DNA of 64,000 nt from Sternotherus odoratus (lineage: Eukaryota; Chordata; Testudines; Kinosternidae): the NCBI GenBank assembly GCA_032164245.1, contig JAVMKO010000021.1:13894285-13958284 (forward strand). The letters run 5' to 3'. This document shows, in pieces, positions 25,546-38,545 of the stretch. The notes under the pieces were generated by a model, which saw only the letters and a list, made by a program, of their open reading frames with translations, had not been told where the DNA came from and did no database searches. A program made the position numbers and the translations under genes. Every line of letters begins with the position of its first letter. The stretch's first letter is position 1.

Positions 25546-25761
25546 CAGCAGTCCTCAAAGTTTTTTGGCCGCGGCCCCTTTCCGCAGTCCGGCGTCCGCT
25601 TGCAGCCCCCCGGGGTATGTCTGCCGAAATGCCGCCGAACGGAAACTTCCTCTTTCTGTGGCGGCATTTTGGCGGTAACAAAATAGACCAAGTTCGGCGG
25701 TCTCCTGGGCGGGATCGGTGGCGGCGCTGGGGTCTCGCGCACCCCATTTTGAAGACCACTG
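25546..25761. mobile_element. hAT-type short DNA transposon (216 bp)
   Basis: The ends are inverted: CAGCAGTCCTCAAAG on the left and CTTCAAAATGG read inward from the right terminus (which ends GAAGACCACTG). The flanking 8-mers are CCCTACGA (25,538-25,545) and CCCTACAA (25,762-25,769), a 7/8 target-site duplication as made by hAT transposases. It is too short to encode a transposase. Confidence 0.75.
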
Positions 25762-25769
25762 CCCTACAA

Positions 25770-27484
25770 TGTGCTGTGTTAGTTAGTGCAGTAATATGGG
25801 GGGTTCTGAACAGAAATGCTTCGGGTGGAGGCCCTGGTTTGGGCCTGATAAACAAGATACAAAAATGAACCAGACGCTACTTCCATGACAGGGCGTCGGG
25901 GCGGTGTGCGTGATCCAGTTGCAAAGCTCGGATTGCAGAGGGAGGATGGGGGAGGCACGCTGGTGATGGATAGCAATAGCCTCGGGAAACTCAATACTTA
26001 CCTGGTTTGTAAAGAAAAACATATGTGGGCAGATGGGAGGAAACCGAGAGCCAGGCTGTGGATTTCTGCAAGAGCAGAAAATACGGCTCCCTGCTCCAAA
26101 CAGGATGAGTAAGAATGGACCACACCTGGCAGCTGTTAGTCATGTACTAAATGCACAGCTACTCAGATACCAGGGAATGAGGCGGTGTAAGGATGTATGT
26201 GGAATCAAATCGAACCCCTCTGCCAGCCTCCTCTATATTTATTCTGCTCCATTCTGGTAGAAGTGAATTTAGATTTCCTGTGTAATCTCTTGTGACAGGC
26301 ATCTGCATGTTATCTCGGCGTTTTTCTATGGAATAATCCCTTTTGGCTGCACAGATTAACTACTACGTGAGTCCATCTGTTTTATTTGTGCAGTTCCAGA
26401 TCATACTCACCCTTATGCGTGCAAGAGACGGTCCCGTTAAGTAGTACTTATTCTGTTATGGGCTGTGAACCAGCAGACAAGTTCCCTACAGTCTATATTA
26501 GACAGAGACGCTAGCGTTCAATTCAGGCACACGAAAAGGAGGAGACCGAACTGGCTCAGAGGTGGGCAATGGAAGGTTAAGAGGGAGAAGTGAGTTTTGA
26601 AGTAGGACTTTAAGAAGGAGCAGAATGACATGACCCCACAAACTCCCACTTCCACTGCCAACAGATGCGGCCTGATTCAAAACCATAAGCTAACTCACTG
26701 TTCCTTGTCAGCCGCAGACAAGAGGAATTGGAATTAGACTGTTTATGAGCCATAGTGGGGCGACTGAAAATATGAAATGGATGCAATGAATTTTCTGATT
26801 ACCACCAGCCTGCATTTGCAGTTACAGATGCATGGAACGCAGCATCCTGTCTGCGCTTCAGCATCGCCTGGAAATATGTTGCACGTGTCATCCACCCTCC
26901 CCTAAACTCCAGCGCTGGGTCTGCAGCCAGGAACGGACTCTGAGCACCCTCACTGGGACAACAGGGACAAACGAAATTAACAGAACCCTTCCCTGGGGAA
27001 GTCAGTGTCATCTAAACGTGTAACACTGCGTGGCACTCAGCAGATGCCCGTGGAAGCAGCTTGTGTGTAGGGCAAGCCTGTGGCATTTATGTTACGACAA
27101 TTTTTCATTCCTTTGGCGCATAAAGAGCAACAACCTCCTCCCTTCGGATTAGGCAATTACTGTCATTCATTTCAAGTGAAAACTACTGGCTCATAAAAGA
27201 AAGGCGTCTGAGACTCGAAAAACACTTCTGAACAGGCCTCGGGGGGATGTGGCTTGATTTACCCTCTCCCGGCAGCGCTGGGGTTGGGCGCGGAGCCAGG
27301 GCTTTTGGGCTTCATCTCCATGAAATTGACACGGTGAAACTGGATGGTTGCACGTGTTGTTACTGAAAAAGGCAGCTGGGGAGCAGTGTGACAGGCTCAG
27401 AGCCAGAGGCTTTGACACGCGACCCGTGTGACAGGCAGCTCATGGACAGACCCTTCGTTATTGGCCAGGAGTTCAAAGCCGCCT
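25770..27484. other. Intergenic, nothing recognised
   Basis: No exon or repeat family recognised; mixed base composition. Confidence 0.4.
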
Positions 27485-27610
27485 TAGGGTGACCAGACAG
27501 CAAATGTGAAAAACTGGGACAGGAGGTGGGGGGGTTAATAGGAGCTTATATAAGAAAAAGACCCAAAAATCAGAACTGTCCCTATAAAATGGGGACATCT
27601 GGTCACCCTA
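27485..27610. mobile_element. MITE with perfect terminal inverted repeats
   Basis: The 126-bp element starts TAGGGTGACCAGA and ends TCTGGTCACCCTA, a perfect 13-bp inverted repeat. The interior contains inverted phrases around 'gggac', 'aaaaatcagaa' and 'tataaaatggggac'. The outer TA on both sides may be a TA target duplication, as in Tc1/mariner-type elements. It sits immediately beside a CR1 fragment. Confidence 0.85.
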
Positions 27611-27770
27611 ATGATGACTCCCCACTGATAATTACTTTCTGAGATCCATCAATTAGCCAGTTCTTAATCCATTTAGCATGTGCTTTATTGTTTTACTTAT
27701 ATTATATGATGTTAATTTTTTAATCAGACTGTCATGTGGTACTAAGTCAAATGCCTTACAAACAGGGCAA
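27611..27770 (-). mobile_element. CR1 LINE fragment, reverse-transcriptase region
   Basis: The minus-strand translation contains KAFDLVPHDSLIKK, matching the CR1 reverse-transcriptase KAFD...PH motif, followed by a broken continuation ending near ISGESS. Stops show it is inactive. Its upstream edge abuts the MITE. Confidence 0.7.
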
Positions 27771-30700
27771 GCGCAAGCACTAGGCGACCTAGGAAATTAG
27801 ATCTGGGAAAATCGATCTCCTGATGCACCAAGTATACATACTGCATTTCCTCTGTTTGTACTCAAATCATGATCATTGGTCCCTAGATAACAATCAACTT
27901 CCAGTCCAATGAGTAATGAATCTCTATCTGTCATAATAAGGTTCTAAATTGAGTTGCCTATTGTTGGGTGCAATCGGTTTTGTATTAGAAACTTATCATC
28001 TATAATTTTTACTACAGGCTGCTTGAGAAAACCCCAAGCCAATCACTTAGTGCTCCTTCATGCAGAGCTGTCCTTGCTCTGATTTTCATGACTGAAGAAG
28101 ACTACATGGAAAAGAGAGCTGAAGGTAAAATATAGTAGGTACATTACTGGAGAAACATCATAAATCAGGATGAGATGCAAACGTGCAAGGACATTTTAGA
28201 AGAATCTATCAGACACCTGTTAAATGTCACAGCTTCAGTTTAAGAACTTCATGAAGTTATTGGCAGAGCCTGAAAGAAAGGAAGATTACAAACACATGAG
28301 CTTGAACTGAGCCGCAGAGTCTGGAAGGTAATCCGTATTGTTATGTGAGATAGAATGGACTAGCCCTGACCAAGAATTCCTTTCACTGGCCTATTGAATG
28401 ACTGCAATGTGTCTTGATACCAGTGGAATTAAAAACATCTTTGACAGGAGGGTTCTGAAATGATCATGTGATAATGGGCTTGGCCAGACATCTCTGCTAA
28501 TTGGCCGTGGGTACAGTTGGGATCTCCTGGCCTTCTGTGCTCCAGCTTGCACTCACCCATTGCTTTCCCTTTATCGGATGCATGGCTGAACCGGAGTTTG
28601 AGAAGAAAAGGCCGAGGCATCCGTCCGAGCTGGCCAAGTTACGGGAGATAACTGGGATCTGCAGGGTTGTTGTTGCCCCTTGGCTGGCCGTGTGATCATT
28701 GGAACAGGGAGCTGTGTGGTGTGGGATGGAGCATCCCATGGCATTTCCACTTGCCTTATCTCAGCTCTCCCTGGGCTCCTCATGCTGCCGTGGGTTCACT
28801 TCCTGCTGGGCCAGACCCTTGCTTCTGCAAGCTCCATTTCTCCTGCTCTTCCACACTCGTCTAATTGAATCCACCTCCCTGAAGCAACAGGGCAAATGGA
28901 GAAAGTATCCGGGTGGACTTCAGTTGAAACATTACTGCCTTGTTGGGTTTTTACTTTCCATTGTTTCTTTCTAGGCCTTGGTGTGGAGTCAAGGGGTACA
29001 ATGTGATCCAGGACACATTTATACCTTAACCCATGTAAGCTGTGGAGCCGCTACTTCTCAGCACCTTTGAAAATCAGGATTTTTATTTGGGTATCCAAAT
29101 GTGGGTTTGGCAACCTAAATATCAGGCCTCCAAGCTTGAAAGTCTTGGCCTCTGCCTGTATCAGAAGCTGAAATAATAGGACTGCCCAAATTCGGAATAA
29201 TTTGCCCTTGTCAAGTAATTTGCTAACTTGCATAAAGTATAAACATTCCTGAGAAACCAGTAATCATCTAACAGGTGGAGCAACACCTGGGGGCTGATCC
29301 TAGTCTCTTTGCTTGGGCAAAAAGACCACAGGCTTCAAGTCAGGTGTCCAAATGCTTGGAGCGACCTGTCTGTCTCTTGCTGTGATTGGACAGGGGCACA
29401 CTTCTGCTCTGTGCTTAGGGCCAGCCCAAGGCCCAGGCACAAAGCCCAGCTCACGCCCTCCAGACCATGTGCTCGTCCTTTGCACCAGGGGAAATTTCAC
29501 CCCCTCAGAATCGATTTTGCATGTAATGTTTTTATTATTTATTTTTCTGGAACAAAAGAAAAGCTAAGAAGCAAAATCTGAAGAGGCTCCAATGCAGGGA
29601 GCCACTGGATCCAAACCACTCGGTCCCATCCTTTGGATTATAGAAATGATTCCCTGAATACAAACACATGGTACTGTGTTCTGTTCCTCACCCCTCCATG
29701 CTTTGCTGACAACACAGAGGCTTTTGAAACACTTGTTTACTAGGGAAAACTGCATATAGAGTGAAAATCATTTGCTAGGCCTTATGTTTCCACTTTAATT
29801 CCTGGTGTATAAAAACCTGTGAATTTGCTAATGGGCTATGAAAATGGATTTTTAAAGCGAGGGGAGTGGGGATGGTGAGTTACAAAGGATTAGAGGAGGA
29901 ATGAGGTTTGCTGGAAAAATTATTCTGCTGAGAAAAATCCAGAACAGCTGAAAGGCTGCGGCTTGTGTCCATCCCAGGAAATAAACAAATTGCTGCATCC
30001 AAAATCAAATCTATTTAAGGTCTGAAGCAAGCTCATTTAGTCCTTGCTTTGTATATACTTGCCATGGGTTTTAGTGTCTTATTTAATGTGTCCAAGGTCC
30101 AAATATACAGGCAGCATTTCCCACCACAAAGTAAATCTTACAACATCTTCACAACACACTTTGGATAGTGCAATCGGCTCTGCTGAGGCTAGAGCCAGAT
30201 GGCTACTGCAGAGCTCCTTGTGTATTTGTGTTGTGTTCTACAGAGTTGAGCTTGCATGAAAGTTGTCTTTTAGCACTTACAATAAACTGTAGGCCTGGGC
30301 AGCCTTCTGGAGCTGGTGGATTTGCAACTGTTCCTGTTTTGGGAGTCACAGATTGTTTTATTCCTTTCATTTAAACCCATGGTTCTTTTTTCCTCCCAAA
30401 GATAATTCAGTTCATTTCTAGCTGAGGGCTAGACTGCGTGCTCCCCTCCCCATGGACAAAGCACAGAAGGAGGACATGCCCCTCCAGAGCAAGGCAGACC
30501 TGGCGACTGGCAGGGGCTGGAATCAGAAGGGAGATGCTCCCGTTGCCCCAGCACTGACTGCACGGCCGGCTGCACTCCCAGGCGGGCACTGGCTCACGCT
30601 TGGCTGCTGTGAGCAGGTGACCCCTCAAACAGGGGTGCACAGGCCCAGCCAGCGCTGCCTTGAGCTGTTCCCGTGTGGTTTGCCCTGAATGTGGGGGGGG

Positions 30701-31520
30701 GGATGTGCGCTGCCTCTTCTCTTCCCCTGCTACTGAAGGACGTGGCATCAAGGGAGACCAAGCACAGACCCTGGAGGGACTGTCAGCCACTGTGCTAAGT
30801 CCTGGGAATGTTTGTTCCCCTTGTAACCTTCTAGCCAGGGCGTCTGTAGCTTTTGAACCCCGACTGTGTCATGAAACCGAGGCACTTTCCTGCCCCGGCG
30901 TCCTAAACTCTGGTCAGCTTTAAAGAGCCCGGCAGCAAAAGAGCCAGGCTGGAGAGGTTGGGAATCATCTTGCAGATGATCCCATTGAGCGGAGACAGGG
31001 TTGCTGACATGAAGGGGTGACAGCTAAGCAGCAACATCTGGTTCAGTGAATTCTTATATTGCTATAAAATAATGCTTCCTGCAGATTCCACGTCATCTCT
31101 GTCTGGGCACCGCTGAACTGTGAAGGGAGAAACTTTTTTGTGGTTTCCAAAGGAGCCAGCGTAAATCTGGAGAGGTGTCGTGGCAAACCTCTGCACTGTG
31201 AGCCTGGATCTGTCCCGGGCTGCTTGGCCAGCGTGTCATGGGATGCAAGTTGGGCAACTCAGAGAGCAGCACAAACAACGGCCTGAAAGGAGTCAACGCT
31301 CTTCCCTCCTGCACAGCTGCAAACCACAGCCTGGGCTCAGAGATCCACCAGCAGCCATGCAATCAAACGGAGAGCAAATGCTGCAACCCTGCCCCACTCC
31401 TCCACTGACCCCACAAAAACAAAGACTGAACTGAACACAACTCAGAGATTTCCCAGGGCCCAGAAGGAAACGTTCCGAAAGCTCCTCTGACCTCCTGCCC
31501 GGCACAAGCCACGGTTTAGG
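27771..31520. other. Intergenic; old LINE-like relics at 27.8-28.0 kb, no gene
   Basis: The AT-rich part at 27,780-28,010 resembles retroelement-derived sequence but I cannot name it. A relic of the 'tttgaaaatcagg' palindromic family lies near 29,065-29,150. The remainder has no recognised feature. Confidence 0.35.
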
Positions 31521-31522
31521 GT

Positions 31523-31733
31523 AGAGATCAGGAAAGACTTTCTAATGCTCAGACTCGCTCAGCTCTGGACCAGGCTCCCGAGGGAGGTTGTGGGGTTGGT
31601 GGTTTTTAAGAACGGGCTGGACAAACAGCTGGTCAGGACAGTCTAGGTTTACTTGGCCCTGCCTCAGAGCAGGGGGCTGGGCTGAGTGACCTGTCAAGGT
31701 ACCCTTCATCCCTACAGTCTATGATTCCATAAT
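31523..31733 (+). mobile_element. CR1 LINE 3' fragment
   Basis: It contains 'gatcaggaaagactttctaa', 'cgagggaggttgtggggttg', 'ggtttttaagaacgggctgg', 'tggtcaggacagtctaggtt' and the terminal 'acagtctatgattcc'. This is the normal 3' end of CR1 on the plus strand, 5'-truncated. Confidence 0.8.
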
Positions 31734-33500
31734 GGCCAGCATGCTCCCCCGGCAGCGGGACCCACTCCCCTCCAGCTCCCCATTATGGGTTGGGGTCATG
31801 GAAGCAGATCCTTTCTACTGCTTTAGGCCCCACTTTTCAGAATTGGGGGTCAAACAGTAGACAGCTACATCTGTACTCAGCTCTCTAAAAACCAAGCCCC
31901 CTCCTGAGGGGCCCCGTCATGGACTTGGGTGTCCAACTTTAGGTACCCGCCTTCGAAGGCATTGGCCTTACTGTCCAAGGCCTTTGCTGCCTGCTGGGTC
32001 TGAGCCTGGGGCCGGACATAGATAATCTCCCTGAAACTACACATCTGAATTCCCATCGGGGCAAACCAGCCCTTCACCTGCCCCAGCAGAGAACCCGGGG
32101 ACTGGTCGGTGAACTGTGTGCCTCTTCCTGGTGACCCTTTAACAACCAGGGTCCTTTCTGCTCTGCCTGGCAGGGCACTTTTCATAAGAGTCAGGGCTTG
32201 AATCCTTAGCCATCAAATGTCCCCGGCCTGGCGCGTGCTGTTCGCCGGCTTCCTGACCTGTGCAAAGGCCTTTGGGCTGGAAGACACCATGGAATGGGAA
32301 ATAATATTATTCCAATAATCTCCCACCCGCCGACAGCAAAGTGTGGCCCCCCCAGCCAGTAACGGCTCAGTGTGAACGCGGCGTCCGCCCAGCCCAGGGA
32401 CACGTCAGCTTTCCTGGGTAGGAGAGAAAGGCAGCAACGGAGCAGGAGCAGGTGGCTGACGTAACAGGTCTCATGAATGCTGATGAAATCATGCCCTTGG
32501 GTGGGCTGTTCCCCAAGAGGACTCTGTGTCCCCCCCTTTGTGTCCCATCTTGCAGGACTGAGCCTTTTGTGCAGGGTGGGCTGGCGGGTTTTGACATGGA
32601 TACTTGTCCTACCACATCCCTGGCACCCCGGAAGCAGTCTAGATTAGTGACCTGTAGGGGTCAAGGCACAATCTCTAGGTACCAGCCCTTGGAGGCATCC
32701 AGACCTCTGCCCTGAAGGAGACATAGTTTAAAAGATACCATTTGTCTTTAATAAATTGTCCTTCAGTAAGTCTCCTCCCCTGAGATAATTCTATTAAATA
32801 GTTTTTACATGACGGGGTTATGAGCAAAACCTGATGTTTCCATTTCATTACCATGCATTTCCCTCTAGTCTAAGACAAATACCGACTCATCCTCTGCTTC
32901 AGATCAGCCTCATGGGGGCCTTGGTTTTGTATTGCTGCTTATAAAATTCAGCTAGCTCAGCCTAATCCGCTTCAGACTGCAGCTGGGCCAGACACAACCC
33001 GGAACCTTTCTTGGCTGGAGTGGATGACGTCACTCGCACCTCAGCAGGGATCCAGTCAGTCAGTCACACTCACAGTCCCCATAGAAAGTTGCACAAAGAT
33101 GTCTGAGTGCCAGTTTTAGGCGACTCAGGGTTTGATGTGGAATGTTTTATTTGTAAGGCCAAAGCCGTCTTTTCTTCGTGTGGCACACGTCCTAAAAATG
33201 AATCCGAGATGCACAAACAGCTTCTGTCTGATTTGTAAAATCCTCTGCATGCCACACCCTTCACTGCCTGTAGAAACTGCAAACAGCTGCTCAGATTCAT
33301 CAGCTCCAGGCTGTCCCCTGAGTCACTGTCCTGCCCTTAGTTTGCTCACACACTGCTCTGTGTGATAGCAGCTAATGCGATTCCTACCTGGCTGACCAGA
33401 ATTTACTGCATCTCTCCAATGGATTCCTCACCAGCTACACAACTCCTCCCCCAGTCAATAAAGCACCTCCAATGGTGTGGGTTTATTCCTGTCATCCCTT
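31734..33500. other. Intergenic, nothing recognised
   Basis: No exon or repeat family recognised in this stretch. Confidence 0.35.
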
Positions 33501-33502
33501 CT

Positions 33503-33660
33503 GTAGTGGGGCAGCTGCCCCAGTCCAGTGGAAAAAGTCCTGCAAAGGGCAGTGGCTGGGGGCAAGCAGCTCCCAGGCTGATTAGGCAGCCACAGCTGTG
33601 GCTGGTTTAATTAAGGCACAGCGGGCCCTGATAAAATGGGCTCAGTTTGGAGCAAGAGAG
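33503..33660 (+). repeat. Possible LTR fragment
   Basis: The segment beginning 'tgtagtggggcagctgcccc' and running through 'gctgattaggcagccacagc' to 'ggccctgataaaatgggctc' has the look of the first part of a turtle LTR (TG start, TATA-like 'gataaaa'). Its 3' part is replaced by the foldback-family half-copy. Recognition is from general pattern only. Confidence 0.35.
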
Positions 33661-33935
33661 ACGAAGTGGGTATTAGCCCACGAAAGCTTCAATACTTTAG
33701 TTAGTCTTTAAAGTGCCACCGGACCCTTTGTCACTGTTTTCAGTGTGTCCCTGAAGCCAGCCGTAGGACCTTTCCGCTGTTCATTTAGTTTTTCCAAGTT
33801 TCACTAGTGCCTTGTGAGCTCTGGCCCCGAACATGCTTTGCTTCAATACTTTAGTTAGTCTTTAAGGTGCCACAGGACCCTTTGTCGCTTCTGCAATTCC
33901 AGACTAACACGGCTCCCTCTCTGATTCTTGACACT
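33661..33935. repeat. Two half-copies of the foldback repeat family
   Basis: One arm lies at 33,662-33,740 ('gaagtgggtattagcccacg', then 'gttagtctttaaagtgccac'). A second, in the same orientation, lies at 33,838-33,932 ('ctttagttagtctttaaggt', then 'agactaacacggctccctct'). They match the right arm and flank of the element at 12,501-12,715. Confidence 0.75.
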
Positions 33936-35635
33936 AAAAACTTCCGCCCTTGGGGACGCTGGCCAGAACTGATACAAGTGAGACGATTCTGCCATAGCAT
34001 TTCCCCTTCCGGCAGAAACGAGAAAGACCAAGCGGCAGCATGGAGGAGGGTTGTAAATTAACCCCCCACCGAAATTAGCTGAATTTTTCCAGCCTGAAAG
34101 TGGCCTGGCCTGGGTTTGGGCCAGTTCTAGTGGGAGCTCCGACCTCCTGGTGAGGAGGCACCGAGCAAGATTAGACAGACAACTCAAGACAGAGTTTTAT
34201 CAGATCCAGTTCAGTAACTTGCTACAGCCACGCTCCAAACCATGATGGTTGGGCCACCCCTGAGTGTCTGTCATCGTTCGGTTCTGTGGGAGTGTTTTAC
34301 ACTTTCACTCGTGGCCTGAGTGCAGGAGGCTGGAAATCCCACCTCTTCCCCCTTTCCCTTCTGTAGAGCCACAGGGGGGAAAGATGCCACCTCCTACGGA
34401 CTCCAGTGGGAGTCCCAAATGCCCCGCACCCTTGGAATCAAGCCCTGGGTCTGCTTGGGGGTTTTATTTCCCCATTGCAGTATCCGAAGTGGTGACATTT
34501 TGTTACCCGTAGCCTCTGTGATGCCAGTGCAGGCTCCGGGCAGGGCTGGTTAGAGGACGTGAGTTCTCTGAGTAGCAGCAGCGCGAAGATGTCACAGGAG
34601 ATGGTGCGATCAGTGATTGCTGTTTGAATTTATTCTGGAGCTGTGGGGGGAGGGGTTGGAACCCACAGACATTTCTCACCCTGGCACATGGTCACAGCCT
34701 TGCTGTTCTCTCTCTTGGCTCTGAATCTCCATTGGCCCAAAGAAGGGGGAAGGCAGGGAACTCTCCTCCCATGTTCGATGTTTTGCACCCCTTCCCCACG
34801 CTCTTCTCTCTTCAGCTTGTTACTGCTGAGCAGAAGGGGCTGATTGGGAAGCAAAGCAACTGTCTGATGTAGTGAAATCAAAGCAATCCAGCGAAATGAG
34901 CAATTGCATTCCCTGGCAGTGCAGAAACTACTGAAATCAGACCTGCCAGCAAACTGACATCTCAGAGGCTTAGAGACTAATCTCGTTAAACTCAACCAAA
35001 AAGCCTTTTAGACTTGGTGGAACAGCATCCAGCTCCAGGGGCTCTGGGTGATTCCAGGAGCATGTTTGGGTTTTCTCCGAATCCCCGACGCTTTAGTGCC
35101 CAGACCAATAGCTGAGTTCTGTGCCAGCTGCTCCAGGCAGGTCCAGCCACCCCTGTGACTCTTCGCTGGTGCATACCACTGGACATACAGGCTGTCCTGA
35201 CACACTTGGGCTCTCTGGTCCCTCTTTGCCTTCACTGAGGACTCCGCATGCCCGAAGAGTTGCCTTTTCCTGCCATGACTGCAGCAGAGATGTGACTAAT
35301 GCAAACGGGAACGTTGGATTATTCACTAATCCCTTGTTAGCAAGAGGTTTTCTTTGTGTCTGCAGTCTCAGGCCAGCTCTGGCTGCCACAGAAGATCTGG
35401 CGTTTTGCTCCTGCCAGGGATTCAGAATCACTTCAAATCCATTTTTCTTTTCTAGACTCTCTCTCCTCGCACCCAGACCCATTCTGACTCGCGGACAAAT
35501 TCCTAAAGCACAACCCCCTCTCTGGGGAAAACGTTCCCTTCGCGGGAGCAAACAGCTTCTTTTCCACATGCATAGATAGCTCAGGGCCCGGCCCAGCCTG
35601 TCTCGGAGCAATTAAAGGTAAACCACTGAGAGTTA
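33936..35635. other. Intergenic, nothing recognised
   Basis: Open frames up to 172 residues on opposite strands at 35.1-35.6 kb overlap each other and show no conserved protein content. No splice-bounded exon found. Confidence 0.35.
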
Positions 35636-35643
35636 CCCTAGTC

Positions 35644-35959
35644 CAGGGGTTCTCAAACTTCATTGCATTGCGATCCCCTTCTGAGAACAAAAATTACTAC
35701 GCAACCCCAGGAGGGGAAACCGAACCCTGAGGCTGCCTGATTGCTCTGGGTGGGGAAGGGGTCAGAGCCCCAGCCAGGGGGCCTGTAACCTGAGCCCCAC
35801 AATCCAGGGTGGAAACCCTCAGGCTTCAGCTTTGGCCCTGGGGAGAGGGACTCAGGCTTCAGCCCAGAGCCCCAGCAAGTCTAAGCCAGTCCTGGTGATC
35901 TCATTAAAATGGGGTTACGCCCCACTGAGGGGTCCCAACCCCCAGTTTGAGAACTGTTG
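35644..35959. mobile_element. hAT-type short DNA transposon (316 bp), 8-bp target duplication
   Basis: The left end is CAGGGGTTCTCAAACTT and the right end AGTTTGAGAACTGTTG, an imperfect terminal inverted repeat. Flanking 8-mers are identical: CCCTAGTC at 35,636-35,643 and 35,960-35,967. It has no coding capacity, so it was mobilised in trans. Confidence 0.9.
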
Positions 35960-36017
35960 CCCTAGTCCATGGCATCACGTGAACAACATCCAAGGTGAAC
36001 TGTCTCGGGCTGGACAT

Positions 36018-36200
36018 TTCCGAGCCAGCTGAAGACGAAGGATTGTTCCGTGGTCAGGAACACCAGCTTGGGACGCAGGTTCAATTCCTGGCTCTGCCAC
36101 AGACACCCTGGACGACCCTCCACAAATCACTTCATGGCTCTTTGCTTCACTGTCCCACCTGGGCAGGGGAATGATTGCATTGCTCTGTCGCACAAGCATG
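36018..36200 (+). repeat. tRNA-derived SINE (MIR/CORE-type)
   Basis: The head has 'ttccgtggtcaggaacacc' and 'cgcaggttcaattcctgg', where GGTTCAATTCC is a pol III B box, followed by 'ctctgccacagacaccctgg' and 'aaatcacttcatggctcttt', matching the MIR-type core order. The 3' end is diverged. Confidence 0.65.
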
Positions 36201-38450
36201 CTGCCAGAATCCTACATTAAACATTGTGACGTGCTCCAATGCTACTTAAAGAAGCGAATGGGAACCTTTCCCTGTTTCACCAGGTTTGGATGATGAGGTC
36301 ACTTTGTTCTGAGCCAATAAACAACATTTATTCTTCTGGCATAACTAGGAGCTAATCGTTGCAGACATTCAAATGGAAAACACCCCGTAGACTCTCTCTC
36401 CTGCTCCCAGCCAGGCCAGGCTGGTTCCTACTGACGATTCCTGTGTGACCAGTAATGTCAGGGTACAACTCTTTCTGCTTCTTTTGAGGGCCTCTTCCAA
36501 AATCTAAACATCATTGCTAGGAATATTTTCCCCTAGTAGCCTAAATTGTTCTCTGCTCATTTGGGTCCTATCACTGCCAGTTATTCCTTCCTAAGCATTT
36601 CTTCCCAGCTCTGATGCTTGACACCTGTCAAATATTTCTAGGCTTGGCGCTGATCTCAGTCTCTTCAATCCTTCCCCACACTTTGCATTGGTTAGGCACA
36701 AAGAAGGAACATGAGAGAAGTATGTAAAATTCCAGGGAATATGAAAGTGGTGGACAAATTTATGCGAGGAAGGGTTAAAACCGGAAGGGCGCTAAGCGAA
36801 CCTGGAGAAGGTGCAAGCACCAATGGAGTGCAGGAGAAGTGTCTTTGGTCACCCAAACCTCTGCTGGGAACAGGCAGCCGTGAATGAGTCAGGGCTAATG
36901 CTAATGCAAAACGGCTCGCAGAGAGGCTGCTGCCTTATCCCATGGCTGTTACTGTCAGTGGTGGGAGGTCATTGCTCTGATCAGAGGGGTCGGGGAGAGC
37001 TGATGAATTCCCTCAGCCAGTCTCCTTTGGCGCTCTGCAGCTTTGTCATGGTGCCAGATGAGGATGGTGGGGAGACATGCTCTGGGGAGCTGAGAATATA
37101 AGCAGAGCTCTCCTCTAAAGCGCTGTCACAGTCCTGAATGAAATGGGTCAGAACAGGGCAAATGATTACGCTAGTTCTGAATGATGATTGTTCTCAATGC
37201 CGTCTTCAGTTTGGGTGCAGTGGAAGACTGTGGTCTTTCCGAAATGTTGATTTTCATTGGATTCAAAGCCTTATACAAGGCAGATGTCAGCCTGCTCATC
37301 TGAATTAGCTTTGGAAATATAATTGGTTTTGCTCAAACAGGTGAGAACGTTTGAAAACAAAGGGAGCTAAATTTAAGAGTTGGGAAACCAAGACTAAATC
37401 GGGAACGAAGGCAGGACTGCTTAATGTAAAGGGTCCTAGACATCTGGAATGGATTAGAGGGAAGGCAACCAGGACAAGGACGTCTAATGAGTTCAAGAGG
37501 CACCTACTGTAGACTTGTTTCTACAGAAGGAGAGAGGGGGTGGAAGGGCCTAGGAGAAAAGCGGGAAGGTGGATTATGAGAGCACCTCCCCAGAGCTGGC
37601 AGAGGAGGTGCGTTAGGCTGGAGTACATATGCGGAGTCTGGCTGGACTGGCTGTACGATGCTGCAGAACAGTCTGTCCTAGCTGTCATGGTAGCGTGGCA
37701 GGAACAGGATGGACTGCATGTGGTTGCCTGGGTTGAGCCAGATCGGGCCGCATGGAGCATACCAGCTCCGAAAACCTTTTGTTCCACGGATCCCCCTGTT
37801 GGCGTGATCTAATTCTCTACTCTGCTGGAGTCTCCCGTCAGCTCAGAAGAACAAAAACTTGCTTCCCATTTACATGTGTTCCCTTTCAGCTCCCATCTAG
37901 AGGATTAAGAGCCTTCCCTCTCCTTTGGACTCAGCAATGAATCAACAGGACAAATGCTGTAAGAAAGTCAAAAACACTAAAGAAACATTTGAGTGAAGCC
38001 AGGCAAAGGGTAGGAATGAGAGAGAGTGAACTTGTTCATGTACCAGGGGCAGCGGGGGGGGGGGGGGGGTTGTTTTATTTCTGAGTGGATAAAACTTAAT
38101 AAGCCCCTGAAACTGCTCACAATCACAAAGGAATTCTGTCTGAGGCCCAGATGAAAGTCTGAGAGGGGAAGTGTGAAAGCCACGGGGGCTTATGGAACTA
38201 ACTGGCTCCTGGAGCTTTTTATCACACATCTCTGTCCCTAATTAAACCTTAAACTGAAATTCAAATTCCAAATCCCTTTGCCATTTCCTTTATGGCTAAA
38301 TGCCATTGTGGTAAATTCCAATTTCAAATCTCCATGCAACTAGGCTATTCTGCTCATCACGGGCAGTGACCTCAGCCGGTACTGTACTGCTTGCCATCGA
38401 ATCGGTAACATCTGGAGTTCTGAGTCTGGGGCTAGACACCTGTGTGTTTT
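36201..38450. other. Intergenic; possible LINE tail and a 16-G run
   Basis: At about 37,370-37,500 the phrases 'catctggaatggattagagg' and 'gtctaatgagttcaagaggc' resemble a CR1/L2 3' region. A run of 16 G occupies 38,054-38,069. No exon supported. Confidence 0.35.
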
Positions 38451-38452
38451 AG

Positions 38453-38545
38453 TCCCAGCATAAGAATAGCCACGCTGGGTCAGACCAAAGGTCCATCCAG
38501 CCCAGAATCCTGTCCACTGACAGGCCAATGTTTAAAGGTAGAGGA
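38453..38545 (-). mobile_element. CR1 LINE 3' end, antisense
   Basis: The plus strand reads 'cataagaatagccacgctgg', 'gtcagaccaaaggtccatcc' and 'agcccagaatcctgtc', the inverse of the CR1 tail that ends in a 'gttctta' type terminus. Confidence 0.85.
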
